This document shows, piece after piece, positions 45,288-53,494 of a DNA stretch of 64,000 nt. This DNA is from Candidatus Planktophila lacus (GTDB lineage: Bacteria > Actinomycetota > Actinomycetes > Nanopelagicales > Nanopelagicaceae). The stretch covers positions 1,240,001 to 1,304,000 of the forward strand of contig NZ_CP016783.1 of assembly GCF_002288385.1 (NCBI RefSeq). Reading direction: 5' to 3'. The notes beneath the pieces are model-generated. The model was not told where the DNA came from, made no database searches, and saw only the letters and a program-made list of their open reading frames with translations. The position numbers and the translations under genes are program-made. Every line of letters begins with the position of its first letter. Positions within the stretch are counted from its first letter, which is position 1.

Positions 45288-46013
45288 ATGATAACTACAC
45301 GTACTCGCAAAATAGCCGCCGCACTAATCGCACTGACATTAGTTGGGGGAATTGCAGCTTCACTTCCCGCAGAGGCAGCAACCACTGCTACTCGCTATGT
45401 CACCGTTAACTCTGATGGATCTGTAAAGGTCACTCCAGATGCGGTTCGCCTAAATGCGAATGTAAGCGTTGTCGCAGGATCAAATAAAGAAGCGCTGGCA
45501 AAGACCTCAACTTCAGCAGCTGCTGTTCGCGCTGCTTTAACTGCTGCAGGTATTGCTAAGGCAGATATCGCAACCCAGAGCATCAGCGTCTATCCCGAGT
45601 ACAACTACACCCAAGATAAAGGTTCAGTTCTAATCGGCTACCGCGGATCACAAGGTTTTGTCGTAACTATTAAGAACGCTGAAAACGCTGGTGCAGTTGT
45701 AGATGCTGTAGTTGCAGCTGGTGGAGATAACTTGCAGATTCAAGGCGTAACTCCATTTGTTCTCGATTCATCAAAGGCAACAGAATCAGCGCGTGCAAAT
45801 GCGGTGAAGAACGCCAAGGCGAAGGCTGCTTCATATGCGAAGTTGCTCGATACAAAACTTGGTCGCGTTAATTACTTAGTTGAGAACTCAAGCCCAGTTA
45901 ACTATCCACCAGTAATGGCGATGGCAAAGGCTGCAGATTCAGAAGCGACTGTTGTTGATTTAGGTCAGCAAGATGTAACTGTCTCAATCACTATTCAGTG
46001 GGCGCTTCTTTAA
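45288..46013 (+). CDS. Secreted SIMPL-domain (DUF541) protein
   Basis: 241 residues. Signal peptide (RKIAAALIALTLVGGIAASLPAEA). The SIMPL domain follows: YVTVNSDGSVKVTPDAVRLNANVSV, IATQSISVYPEYNY, GYRGSQGFVVTIKN, ARANAVKNAKAKAASYAKLL, and ending in VTVSITIQWAL. This is the BP26/OMP28 fold, which forms oligomeric channels or rings in some bacteria; role here unknown. Unlike many genes in the window it has a Shine-Dalgarno (AGGAGA, about 10 nt before the ATG). Confidence 0.88.
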   Translation: MITTRTRKIAAALIALTLVGGIAASLPAEAATTATRYVTVNSDGSVKVTPDAVRLNANVSVVAGSNKEALAKTSTSAAAVRAALTAAGIAKADIATQSISVYPEYNYTQDKGSVLIGYRGSQGFVVTIKNAENAGAVVDAVVAAGGDNLQIQGVTPFVLDSSKATESARANAVKNAKAKAASYAKLLDTKLGRVNYLVENSSPVNYPPVMAMAKAADSEATVVDLGQQDVTVSITIQWALL

Positions 46014-46113
46014 AATACATCGCCTTTTCTCGCTGTAATTCGCGCTTTTGCGCGGGCATTTAACCAATTTGGGTTAGCGCCCCTCTAACGGGTACGATTT
46101 GCGAGCCTCAAAC

Positions 46114-46186
46114 GTCCCCATCGTCTAGGGGCCTAGGACATCGCCCTTTCACGGCGGTAACACGGGTTCGAATCCCGTTGGGGGCA
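46114..46186 (+). tRNA. tRNA-Glu (TTC)
   Basis: 73 nt. Acceptor GTCCCCA pairs with TGGGGGC (one G-U); the anticodon arm TCGCC-CTTTCAC-GGCGG carries TTC; the T arm ACGGG-TTCGAAT-CCCGT is regular; discriminator A. Confidence 0.95.
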
Positions 46187-46225
46187 CGCAAGGCCGAATT
46201 TATTCGGTGCAACGGCTTTAAGGTG

Positions 46226-46247
46226 ACATAAGAGCCACTTATGTTTT
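46226..46247 (+). terminator. Hairpin terminator after tRNA-Glu
   Basis: ACATAAG and CTTATGT form a 7-bp stem around AGCCA, followed by TTTT. It is 40 bp beyond the tRNA-Glu 3' end. Confidence 0.55.
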
Positions 46248-46257
46248 CATTCTTTAA

Positions 46258-46331
46258 GGCCCGGTAGCGCAGTTGGTTAGCGCGCCGCCCTGTCACGGCG
46301 GAGGTCGCGGGTTCAAGTCCCGTCCGGGTCG
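46258..46331 (+). tRNA. tRNA-Asp (GTC)
   Basis: 74 nt. Acceptor GGCCCGG pairs with CCGGGTC (one G-U); the anticodon loop CTGTCAC carries GTC; discriminator G, as expected for Asp. Confidence 0.95.
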
Positions 46332-46334
46332 CGA

Positions 46335-46366
46335 GAAGAGAGTGTCCACACACTCTCTTCTTTTTT
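46335..46366 (+). terminator. Strong rho-independent terminator after tRNA-Asp
   Basis: A perfect 11-bp stem (GAAGAGAGTGT with ACACTCTCTTC), CCAC loop and six T. It begins 4 nt after the tRNA-Asp 3' end. Confidence 0.9.
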
Positions 46367-46412
46367 AATAGTTTTTAACTATTGAAATCACAATTGAATA
46401 TTGGCTCTTTAA

Positions 46413-46486
46413 GGCCCGGTAGCTCAGTTGGTACGAGCGCGCGACTGAAAATCGTGAGGTCGACAGTTCGATCCTGTCCCGAGCCA
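46413..46486 (+). tRNA. tRNA-Phe (GAA) with an acceptor mismatch
   Basis: 74 nt. The anticodon arm CGCGA-CTGAAAA-TCGTG carries GAA; the T arm GACAG-TTCGATC-CTGTC is normal; discriminator A. The acceptor arms GGCCCGG and CCGAGCC leave a C4-A69 mismatch. The first 11 nt, plus 7 nt upstream, are identical to tRNA-Asp next door. Confidence 0.9.
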
Positions 46487-46491
46487 CAAGA

Positions 46492-48027
46492 TTATTTTTT
46501 AAGTTTAAATCCCGCAGGGCACTTGGGGTTAGATCCAGAAACCTTTTTGCTTTTATTTCCTTTTTTGCAGGTAATTGATTTAGTTGCGACTTTTGCTGCT
46601 TTGTTGATCAGTTTTATCTTTATCTCGGGTGCAGAGAACGTAAAGCCACTGGCATCGAAGTAGATCCAGTCCTTCGAAGTTCTTAGCGAACTTACAGCAA
46701 TATTCCGAGTACCTTCAGAATTGGTAATGCTGATAGTCGCTGATGCTCTTGTAGTATCAAAGTTCCAAAGGCAATCAGCCTTCTTTTTTGAGATAGCCAA
46801 GCTGTAGCTACCTTTATTTACATTACCGTTTCTGTCCAAGTGAGTAGATGCGATCCGGTAGCTAAGCGTGCTGGTCTGTTTATCCCATACAGGCGGATTT
46901 ACTGAATACAACATTGCATTGCTAGTTGCGAAACTGAAACTCTTTGGATCGGCGCAGGAATCCAACTTATTACTATTCTTAGCATTGGAAAATGTCCATC
47001 GTTCTAATTCGCCGTTTTGAATTACGGATTCCTCAGTTGCATCAAAAAGTGCTAAGGCGACTTCATCGTTTGAGTTGGTGAAAAACATGGAGCTTCCTAA
47101 AGTGCAAATTTCGGGTGCTCTCGGAAAAAACTTGGACATTACTGAACTGATTTTTGTTAGACATTCTTCTTGAGACTCAAGCATTGAAAATCCCATGGGA
47201 TAAACCACAGGTCTTCCCGATATTGTGAGTTTTTCTGCTTTGAAATCAACCGTGGGTTTTTCTAATCTTCCGACTGCCCAGGTCCCAATTCTTGAGGACA
47301 AGAAATCTGTTCTAATTGTCATTCTGAACTCAGAATCTTGAGGAAAGCTAAAAATAGAAGCTCCCAGTTCAACTCCAAGGGAATCGCAATTGAAACCCAT
47401 TTCAGCACATTTCCATGACCAGGGTTGAATCATTCCGTTTAGCTCTGAAAAGCCTAACTCTGGATTGAAGGCGATGCGTTCATTTATAAGGGAACTTTTG
47501 AATTGGACGATCGCTAAGTAGCTAACTCCATCTCTGTGAGGATTAGCTGGAAAGTCCCAAGATGAGGCGACGCCGCCTGCAGCCATCTGCGACAACTTGT
47601 CCGCAGGCCATGTTCCATATTCAAATTCACGTGGAAATCTACTTTGAGAGATTTGCAGTTTTTTTACATCTAGTTGGTATGTAGAAAGGGTTCCCTTGGT
47701 CCAGGTTCCTTCGCCAACTTTTCTACTTTCAACAGATTCAATACATGTTTGATCTGATGGCTTGAGGCATGCCGGCAAAATTGCTTGATAGTGCGGCAGG
47801 GATCTTGTGGGGTCAACATCTTCGCTGGGTCTAACGCGATAACTGTAACGCTCGCCAAAAAAACCATCTGCTGATTGATTGAAAGTTATTTGGAACTGGC
47901 CTTTTTTAGGCGGTAGAAGTTTTCCATTCAACACATTCTTCGAATCTTCTGCAGTCGCACCAGATGCACCAGCGATTGAAAAAACGAGAAGAATTGCAAA
48001 AAGTTTAGGAGCTTTAAAACTTTTCAC
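46492..48027 (-). CDS. Secreted hypothetical protein with C-terminal CxKG/CPAGF motif
   Basis: 511 residues, not recognised. Signal peptide FAILLVFSIAGASGATA. The body has many aromatic and Gly residues and scattered Cys, consistent with an exported, disulfide-containing protein. The last ~30 residues read SITCKKGNKSKKV then SGSNPKCPAGFKLKK, a short module with two Cys and basic ends that I have seen at the C-terminus of other secreted proteins in this type of actinobacterium. The start is GTG. Its stop is 5 bp from the tRNA-Phe 3' end. It lies 18 bp downstream of the DUF5302 gene. Confidence 0.65.
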   Translation of the reverse strand: MKSFKAPKLFAILLVFSIAGASGATAEDSKNVLNGKLLPPKKGQFQITFNQSADGFFGERYSYRVRPSEDVDPTRSLPHYQAILPACLKPSDQTCIESVESRKVGEGTWTKGTLSTYQLDVKKLQISQSRFPREFEYGTWPADKLSQMAAGGVASSWDFPANPHRDGVSYLAIVQFKSSLINERIAFNPELGFSELNGMIQPWSWKCAEMGFNCDSLGVELGASIFSFPQDSEFRMTIRTDFLSSRIGTWAVGRLEKPTVDFKAEKLTISGRPVVYPMGFSMLESQEECLTKISSVMSKFFPRAPEICTLGSSMFFTNSNDEVALALFDATEESVIQNGELERWTFSNAKNSNKLDSCADPKSFSFATSNAMLYSVNPPVWDKQTSTLSYRIASTHLDRNGNVNKGSYSLAISKKKADCLWNFDTTRASATISITNSEGTRNIAVSSLRTSKDWIYFDASGFTFSAPEIKIKLINKAAKVATKSITCKKGNKSKKVSGSNPKCPAGFKLKK

Positions 48028-48045
48028 TTGAAAATTAAGCGGGAA

Positions 48046-48234
48046 TTAACCAGCAGATCCTGAACCAGATGGTCCAGCTTTGCGCTGAACTTGTGGGGCG
48101 CCGCCGCTGCGTTGACCACCACGAATCTTGGAACCGCCCTCGGCGTGAGTCTGTGTTCCTGGTGCGCCCTTTTTACCTTTTTTCGCTTCAAGGGCAGCGA
48201 GCATTCTCGCCTTTACGTCGTCGTTGTTAGCCAT
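48046..48234 (-). CDS. Small DUF5302-type protein
   Basis: 62 residues. The N-terminus DVKARMLAALEAKKGKK followed by a Gly/Gln/Ser-rich, probably disordered tail (GGQRSGGAPQVQRKAGPSG) matches the small actinobacterial DUF5302 proteins. Function unknown. It is 9 bp downstream of the wecA-like gene stop on the far side and may be independently expressed. Low-complexity C-terminus. Confidence 0.7.
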   Translation of the reverse strand: MANNDDVKARMLAALEAKKGKKGAPGTQTHAEGGSKIRGGQRSGGAPQVQRKAGPSGSGSAG

Positions 48235-48243
48235 GTGTGCAGT

Positions 48244-49284
48244 CTACCCCTCAGATGGAATACGTAAGAAGTAAACCAATTTAACGAGCCAAGCAACTCC
48301 ACCAAGTGCCATTAATTGATAACCCAAGGTATCTGGCCAGGTGTAGATAGCGAGTGCGAGTGCGCCATAGAAGGCGGCAAATCCCCACAAAGTAAATGCA
48401 GTTGCCCGACGTTGTAAGCCAGCGCGCATTAGGCGATGTGAAAGGTGATCGGTACCGCCTTGAAACGGTGAAATACCACGATAAATGCGCGAAGTGACAG
48501 CCACAGTTGTATCCAAGATCGGAACTGCCATTAGCGCCAATGGAATCGCAAAAGATTTAATCTGCGGAACAACGCCTGGGCTGAGGCGAATAGTTAAAAC
48601 CGAGATGATGATTCCGAGAAAGAGCGCGCCAGCATCGCCCATATAGATCTTGGCTGGAGCACGGTTCCACATAAGAAATCCTGCTGTGGCGCCTGCGGTA
48701 ACTATTGCAAGGGCGCTCACCAAAATCTGTTGGCGGTCATATGCAATAAAGAATAGGAAGAAGGTAATAACTGCAACTGTGCCTGCAGCTCCACCGTCTA
48801 GGTTGTCGAAGAAGTTAATTGAGTTACAAACACCAACAATCCAGAGAACAGAGACTGCATAGTTTAGAAAAGTATTATTGAAGGCTACGCCCATGGTGTC
48901 GGTCGAAGTCAGAATCACCGCAACGATTACACCGGTTGCAGTTTGTGCTATTAAACGCGGCCATGGTTCTAAGCCTTTTAGATCATCAATTAATCCCATA
49001 AGCGAAATTGCCATCGCTGGAACCAATACGAAACTTGCTAAGCGAAAAGTCTCCATTGAAAAATCGACTGCAAGCAGAGAACCGTAAGAAGCCCCGACAA
49101 CGCCAATCGCGATTGCAACGCCACCTAAATAGGGAACTGGCTCCTTCTGAGATTTACGTGCCAAGTTGGGGGCATCGACTGCGCCAACGCTAATTGCGAT
49201 CTTGCGCATCAGCGGCGTAATTGCACCAACAAAGATAAATGTGAGCGCGCCAAGTAAAAGGAATTGCGAAACTGAATATTCCAT
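48244..49284 (-). CDS. Undecaprenyl-phosphate sugar-1-phosphate transferase (WecA/TagO/MraY family)
   Basis: 346 residues with about eleven membrane segments. Family motifs: the substrate-loop region SQKEPVPYLGGVAI, DDLKGLEPWPRL (Asp-Asp), NFFDNLDGGAAGT, GDAGALFLG, and the His-rich PFQGGTDHLSHRLMRAGL near the C-terminus. This initiates a polyprenyl-linked glycan (teichoic acid, arabinogalactan linker or O-antigen-like). It is 9 bp downstream of bldC. Confidence 0.92.
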   Translation of the reverse strand: MEYSVSQFLLLGALTFIFVGAITPLMRKIAISVGAVDAPNLARKSQKEPVPYLGGVAIAIGVVGASYGSLLAVDFSMETFRLASFVLVPAMAISLMGLIDDLKGLEPWPRLIAQTATGVIVAVILTSTDTMGVAFNNTFLNYAVSVLWIVGVCNSINFFDNLDGGAAGTVAVITFFLFFIAYDRQQILVSALAIVTAGATAGFLMWNRAPAKIYMGDAGALFLGIIISVLTIRLSPGVVPQIKSFAIPLALMAVPILDTTVAVTSRIYRGISPFQGGTDHLSHRLMRAGLQRRATAFTLWGFAAFYGALALAIYTWPDTLGYQLMALGGVAWLVKLVYFLRIPSEG

Positions 49285-49292
49285 CTGGTTAG

Positions 49293-49493
49293 TTACTTAT
49301 CTTCACTCTTAAAATAGTTATTACGAAGATCATCTACTTCGGATTTGCGGAATCTGCGATGGCCGCCGAGTGTGCGGATCGAAGTTAACTTGCCGGCTTT
49401 TGCCCAACGTGTAACTGTCTTTGGATCAACACCGAATAGTTCAGCAACTTCGCGTGGGGTGAGCAAGATTTCCGCATCTGGCAGACGATTCAT
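49293..49493 (-). CDS. bldC: BldC-type MerR-like DNA-binding protein
   Basis: 66 residues, a single helix-turn-helix: LLTPREVAELFGVDPKTVTRWAKAGKLTSIRTLGGHRRF, near identical in pattern to Streptomyces BldC, a small regulator that binds direct repeats head-to-tail. AAAGGTG precedes the ATG. The bldC / DUF3073 / purM neighbourhood is the same as in Streptomyces, which supports orthology. Here it cannot control sporulation if the organism is planktonic, so its regulon is probably different. Confidence 0.93.
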   Translation of the reverse strand: MNRLPDAEILLTPREVAELFGVDPKTVTRWAKAGKLTSIRTLGGHRRFRKSEVDDLRNNYFKSEDK

Positions 49494-49604
49494 AACGCAC
49501 CTTTTCCACTAGCTCAGGCAACGCTTAAAGGCGATGTCCGATTTGTAACGAGTGTCGGAAGTATCCGCCAAAGTGAGCGTAAATAGCAATAGCCAGAAGT
49601 GCGG

Positions 49605-50423
49605 CTAGATTGCCGATTCGAAGCCTTGAACCATGCGCCAGCGCGTGACTAAACGTTCGTAGCCCTGACCTGCCATCTGTCCATCGCCTGCAGCAAGGCC
49701 AGAGAGTGAGTGCAAGACATCTTCAACTGAAGTATCTGCTTCGATGCCAGTTTCTTCTCCCGCTAATTTCATTCCGAGATCGAGATATCCAGCTAGCCCG
49801 CCGTAATCGAGTTCAACGAGCGATTTTTGATGGAACATCTCAAGCCATTCCAGTAAATGTTCGATCTCCGCTTCTACTGATCCTTCGCCAAATGCGCCCA
49901 AGACTGTTTGGTGGGCAACTTGGGTACGAGCAATCGCATCAGAAAGCTTGGCGCGCATAATGCAGAAAGGTCCATCTTGATCAACACCGCGCGCACGTTC
50001 TTCTGGCATAAACATCGAGAACCAGCGTGGAGGAATAAGCCAATTTTCGGTGATGATATGCGGAACGCGATCTTCCATCAGATCAACACCAGCGGTGATT
50101 ACATCCTCTAAATTCTGCGGCAAGAAAAATGGTGTGACAGAGGATGGAAGTGAATCTTTGAAATCATCGAGTGCTGCCCAACAACGAGTTGCCGTCGACC
50201 AGGGAGATACATAACGAACGCCATCGATATCTAAAATATGTGCGCCATCGGGGCGACCGGCAGGAGGTTCTGGAAAAACTAAACGGCGCAAGGCTAACTT
50301 TTGTTCATTGCGAGTTGAATTTTCATCTGCAACTAAATCTTGCCAGCGCAAACGATCTGCTGGTTCGAATGCAGAAAGTGGTTCGTAGATTCGAAGTGAT
50401 GCTACGTACGGAGTTGGTCTCAA
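49605..50423 (-). CDS. Conserved actinobacterial hypothetical protein
   Basis: 272 residues, not recognised. Soluble, no signal peptide; acidic with several Trp (RYVSPWSTATRCWAALDDF, WLIPPRWFSMF). A predicted helical middle has EIEHLLEWLEMFHQ. The start is TTG 50423, with TAAAGT ending 7 nt upstream, so it is probably transcribed from an internal promoter between itself and the DUF3073 gene. It lies 111 bp upstream of bldC. Confidence 0.65.
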   Translation of the reverse strand: MRPTPYVASLRIYEPLSAFEPADRLRWQDLVADENSTRNEQKLALRRLVFPEPPAGRPDGAHILDIDGVRYVSPWSTATRCWAALDDFKDSLPSSVTPFFLPQNLEDVITAGVDLMEDRVPHIITENWLIPPRWFSMFMPEERARGVDQDGPFCIMRAKLSDAIARTQVAHQTVLGAFGEGSVEAEIEHLLEWLEMFHQKSLVELDYGGLAGYLDLGMKLAGEETGIEADTSVEDVLHSLSGLAAGDGQMAGQGYERLVTRWRMVQGFESAI

Positions 50424-50430
50424 GGCTTTT

Positions 50431-50436
50431 ACTTTA
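50431..50436 (-). promoter_or_regulatory. -10 element upstream of the hypothetical gene at 49605-50423
   Basis: TAAAGT on the minus strand ends 7 nt before TTG 50423, just past the DUF3073 stop codon. Confidence 0.4.
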
Positions 50437-50447
50437 CCCGCGAGAAA

Positions 50448-50624
50448 TTAAGCACGCGGAATATAATTTCCTTCAGCAAAGGGATCTTCGTCATCGCGAG
50501 ATTTATTTGCAGGATCTTCGCCATGGAGTTCTTTCGCAAGACGATCGAGGTCCATCTCCTGAGAGTTGTACTTGAGATCTCTGGCGACTTTTGTCTGTTT
50601 AGCTTTTGCACGGCCGCGACCCAT
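50448..50624 (-). CDS. DUF3073 small protein
   Basis: 58 residues, read directly from the minus strand. It begins MGRGRAKAKQTKVARDLKYN and ends FAEGNYIPRA, with a charged middle (DLDRLAKELHGEDPANKS). The basic GRGRAKAKQTKVAR start is the hallmark of DUF3073, a short actinobacterial protein encoded near purM/bldC. AAGGAGG lies 8 nt upstream of the ATG, the best ribosome binding site in the region, implying high expression. Function unknown. It follows purM by 44 bp. Confidence 0.92.
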   Translation of the reverse strand: MGRGRAKAKQTKVARDLKYNSQEMDLDRLAKELHGEDPANKSRDDEDPFAEGNYIPRA

Positions 50625-50668
50625 AGGGCGACCTCCTTACCAAAGTGAAATTCGTCAAGACGCGAAGG

Positions 50669-51724
50669 TTATCGCGTCCTGTAGTTACCTTCCAAAGCAG
50701 CGGCGCCGGGGCCGTTTTGAGCGTGAATTGAGCCTGCCACCCAGGCATTCATGCCACGGGCGGCAAGTGAACGGATGGTCAGATCGGCGATAGCGGGGTC
50801 GACGATGGCGACCATACCGATGCCGACGTTCCAGGTGCGCTCGAGATCGGGCTGTGGAACTCCGGCGATTTTTGCCATGAAATCCATTTCGGCAGGAAGT
50901 GCCCAAGTACTGCGGTCGTACTTTGCAATCAAACCATCTGGAATAACGCGCGCAGTGTTATCGGCTAAGCCGCCGCCGGTAATGTGAGAAAAAGTGCGAA
51001 GGTTTTCTTGCTGCGCTTTGATCAACGCTAAACAATCAAGGGTGTAAATCTCGGTTGGCGTAAGAAGTATTTCACCAAGCGATTTTGTTAAACCTTCATA
51101 AGTTTTATTGAGATCCAGTTTCTGTGTAGCCAGGATATGGCGCACTAGAGAATAACCATTGGCATGAAAACCGCTTGCTGGCATCGCAATAATTGCATCT
51201 CCTGCTTTAACGCGGTGTGAACCGAGTTGCTTATCAGCATCAACTACACCAGTTGCAGCACCTGCAATATCAAATTCTTCTTCTTCGAGTAAACCTGGGT
51301 GTTCAGCAGTTTCGCCACCGATTAAGGCGGTATTGGCCTTTATACAACCACGAGCAATACCGCTAACAATTTCAGCGATACGTTCCGGGATCACTTTGCC
51401 GACTGCGATGTAATCGGTCATGAAAAGTGGTTCTGCGCCACAAACAACTAAGTCATCGACAACCATCGCAACTAGATCTTCGCCGATGGTGTCGTACTTG
51501 CCCATCAAACGTGCGATTTCGGTCTTAGTTCCAACGCCATCAGTTGAAGTTGCAAGAAGTGGTTTCTTGTAATTCTTTAGCGCGCTGGCATCGAATAAAC
51601 CAGCGAATCCCCCTATGCCACCTTGTACTTCAGGACGTGTGGCTTTAGCGATTGAAGCTTTCATTAACTCAACTGCGCGATCTCCGGCATCGATATCGAC
51701 GCCCGAATCTTTATATGTGCTCAT
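50669..51724 (-). CDS. purM: Phosphoribosylformylglycinamidine cyclo-ligase (AIR synthetase)
   Basis: 351 residues. Fifth step of purine synthesis. Visible: YKDSGVDIDAGDRAVE, ATSTDGVGTKTEIA, DLVVCGAEPLFMTDYIA, LIGGETAEHPGL, and the glycine-rich HITGGGLADNTARV near the C-terminus. The start overlaps the end of purF by 14 bp. It is the last biosynthetic gene of the operon before the DUF3073 gene. Confidence 0.97.
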   Translation of the reverse strand: MSTYKDSGVDIDAGDRAVELMKASIAKATRPEVQGGIGGFAGLFDASALKNYKKPLLATSTDGVGTKTEIARLMGKYDTIGEDLVAMVVDDLVVCGAEPLFMTDYIAVGKVIPERIAEIVSGIARGCIKANTALIGGETAEHPGLLEEEEFDIAGAATGVVDADKQLGSHRVKAGDAIIAMPASGFHANGYSLVRHILATQKLDLNKTYEGLTKSLGEILLTPTEIYTLDCLALIKAQQENLRTFSHITGGGLADNTARVIPDGLIAKYDRSTWALPAEMDFMAKIAGVPQPDLERTWNVGIGMVAIVDPAIADLTIRSLAARGMNAWVAGSIHAQNGPGAAALEGNYRTR

Positions 51725-53198
51725 GGTTTTTCACCACCTCGGTAACTTCAAGGCGCATCTTTCCTTCTGACATATCTGCAGGTACCGCAATTGGGTAAGT
51801 GCCTGTAAAACAAGCGGTGCAGAGCTTGTTTTCATCAATCGTCGTTGCAGCAATTAAGCCTTCCATCGATACATAACTCAGTGAATCTGAGCCGATTGAG
51901 CGGCGGATCTCTTCGATTTCTAGGCCGCTCGCAATTAATTCGGCGCGGGAAGCGAAATCGATTCCGTAGTAACAAGGCCATTCCACTGGCGGGCTAGAGA
52001 TACGCACGTGAATTTCTAGGGCTCCGGCTTCGCGCAGCATCCGCACAATTGCGCGTTGGGTATTTCCGCGAACAATCGAATCATCTACAACCACAATGCG
52101 CTTGCCTTCAATAATTTCACGTAGTGGATTTAACTTAAGACGAATGCCAAGCTGGCGAATAGTTTGTGAAGGTTGAATAAAGGTACGACCAACATAAGAG
52201 TTCTTAACTAAACCAAGTCCGTATGGAATTCCTGATTGTTGTGCGTAACCAATCGCAGCTGGCGTTCCGGATTCAGGAACTGGAATAACTAAATCGGCTT
52301 CAACTGGCGCTTCGATTGCTAAGCGCTTGCCGATCCGGACGCGAGTTGCATGAACGCCTTGGCCCGCAATAGAAGTATCTGGGCGTGCTAAATAAACATA
52401 TTCGAAGATGCAGCCTTTGGGATCTGGTGTAGCCCACATCTGCGAACGAATTCCATCTTCATTAATTGCTAAGAACTCACCGGGTTCAACTTCGCGCACA
52501 AATGCAGCGCCGACAATATCCAGCGCTGCAGTTTCAGAGGCAACTACCCAGCCGCGTTCGAGTTTTCCGATTACCAGTGGGCGAACACCGTGACGATCAC
52601 GAGCGGCATATAAAGTCTTTTCATCCATAAAGACGAGCGAGAACGCGCCTTCTAGCTTTGGCAAGACTGCAATTGCACTTGCTTCAACGTTCTTCTCATC
52701 CTGCAATCCAATTAACGCGGTCATGATCTCGGTATCAGTTGTTGCACCGCGACCGCTCTTGGCGTTATCGCCTTCGAGCTTCTGAACCATTTCTGCAAGA
52801 TCGCCAGTATTGGTGAGATTGCCGTTGTGAGCTAGCGCCAAAGTGCCGTATTTAGTGGGTCTTAGCGTTGGTTGTGCGTTAACCCAAGTGCTTGATCCGG
52901 TGGTGCTGTAACGGCAGTGGCCAATTGCTAGATCGCCAGTAAGTGATGCTAAATCGGTTTCAGTAAAGACCTGCGATACCAGACCCATATCTTTATAAAT
53001 CAAAATTCTTTCGCCATCAGATGCTGCGATTCCTGCTGATTCTTGCCCGCGATGTTGCAGCGCATAAAGTCCGTAGAAAGTTAACTTGGCAACTTCTTCG
53101 CTAGGTGCCCAAACACCAAATACTCCGCAAGCATCTTGTGGCGCTTTATCGTCATCTAAAACATTGTGGTTAAGCAAACCATCAGGGCGACGGGTCAT
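51711..53198 (-). CDS. purF: Amidophosphoribosyltransferase
   Basis: 495 residues. Committed step of purine synthesis. The nucleophile Cys24 (QDACGVFGVW) follows a propeptide, as in the processed Bacillus-type enzyme. The PRPP motif is RIVVVDDSIVRGNT. Cys in VEWPCYYGIDF and in the pair NKLCTACFTG are consistent with the 4Fe-4S-containing branch. It overlaps the SCP-like gene by 4 nt and purM by 14 nt. Confidence 0.97.
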   Translation of the reverse strand: MTRRPDGLLNHNVLDDDKAPQDACGVFGVWAPSEEVAKLTFYGLYALQHRGQESAGIAASDGERILIYKDMGLVSQVFTETDLASLTGDLAIGHCRYSTTGSSTWVNAQPTLRPTKYGTLALAHNGNLTNTGDLAEMVQKLEGDNAKSGRGATTDTEIMTALIGLQDEKNVEASAIAVLPKLEGAFSLVFMDEKTLYAARDRHGVRPLVIGKLERGWVVASETAALDIVGAAFVREVEPGEFLAINEDGIRSQMWATPDPKGCIFEYVYLARPDTSIAGQGVHATRVRIGKRLAIEAPVEADLVIPVPESGTPAAIGYAQQSGIPYGLGLVKNSYVGRTFIQPSQTIRQLGIRLKLNPLREIIEGKRIVVVDDSIVRGNTQRAIVRMLREAGALEIHVRISSPPVEWPCYYGIDFASRAELIASGLEIEEIRRSIGSDSLSYVSMEGLIAATTIDENKLCTACFTGTYPIAVPADMSEGKMRLEVTEVVKNHEHI

Positions 53199-53494
53199 CG
53201 CTTCACCTCCAACGGCAATAGTTCAGTTAAATCTGCGCGAACACCGGATGCGCTAATCAAACCAGCAGACATGGCATCTGCCCAACTGCGCTCACCGCTG
53301 GCGAGTGCCAACCAAGTTTCCGCGTTCATCTCGATCACATTTGGTGGTGTGCCACGTGTATGTGTTGGACCGTCTCCGCACTGCACTGCAGCATATGGCG
53401 GAATACGTACTTCGATTGCGCGACCCGGAGCGCGTTCGGTTAAGAGCGCAAGGCTCTGCTTCACCGCTTCGAGAATCTTAGGATCACGCATCAT
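53195..53494 (-). CDS. Sterol-carrier-fold protein (SCP2-like, actinobacterial)
   Basis: 99 residues. A small domain with RAIEVRIPPYAAVQCG, PPNVIEMNAETWLALASGERSWADAMSAGLISASG. The 'W..l..G...w..a...G.i..sG' ending is shared with SCP2-like and maleylpyruvate isomerase C-terminal domains. In actinobacteria this gene is regularly placed next to purF. Function unknown; it could bind a lipid or regulate PurF. Start overlap with purL is absent (1-bp spacing), stop overlaps purF by 4 nt. Confidence 0.8.
   Translation of the reverse strand: MMRDPKILEAVKQSLALLTERAPGRAIEVRIPPYAAVQCGDGPTHTRGTPPNVIEMNAETWLALASGERSWADAMSAGLISASGVRADLTELLPLEVKR

Noticed and set aside
46041-46054. Short hairpin CGCGC-TTTT-GCGCG after the SIMPL gene.
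   Set aside because: Only 5 bp, no T-run after it; it may be incidental or part of the tRNA-Glu promoter region.
50429-50611. 60-codon minus-strand frame overlapping the DUF3073 gene.
   Set aside because: It is in a different frame from the DUF3073 protein, which has the family sequence and an ideal ribosome binding site.
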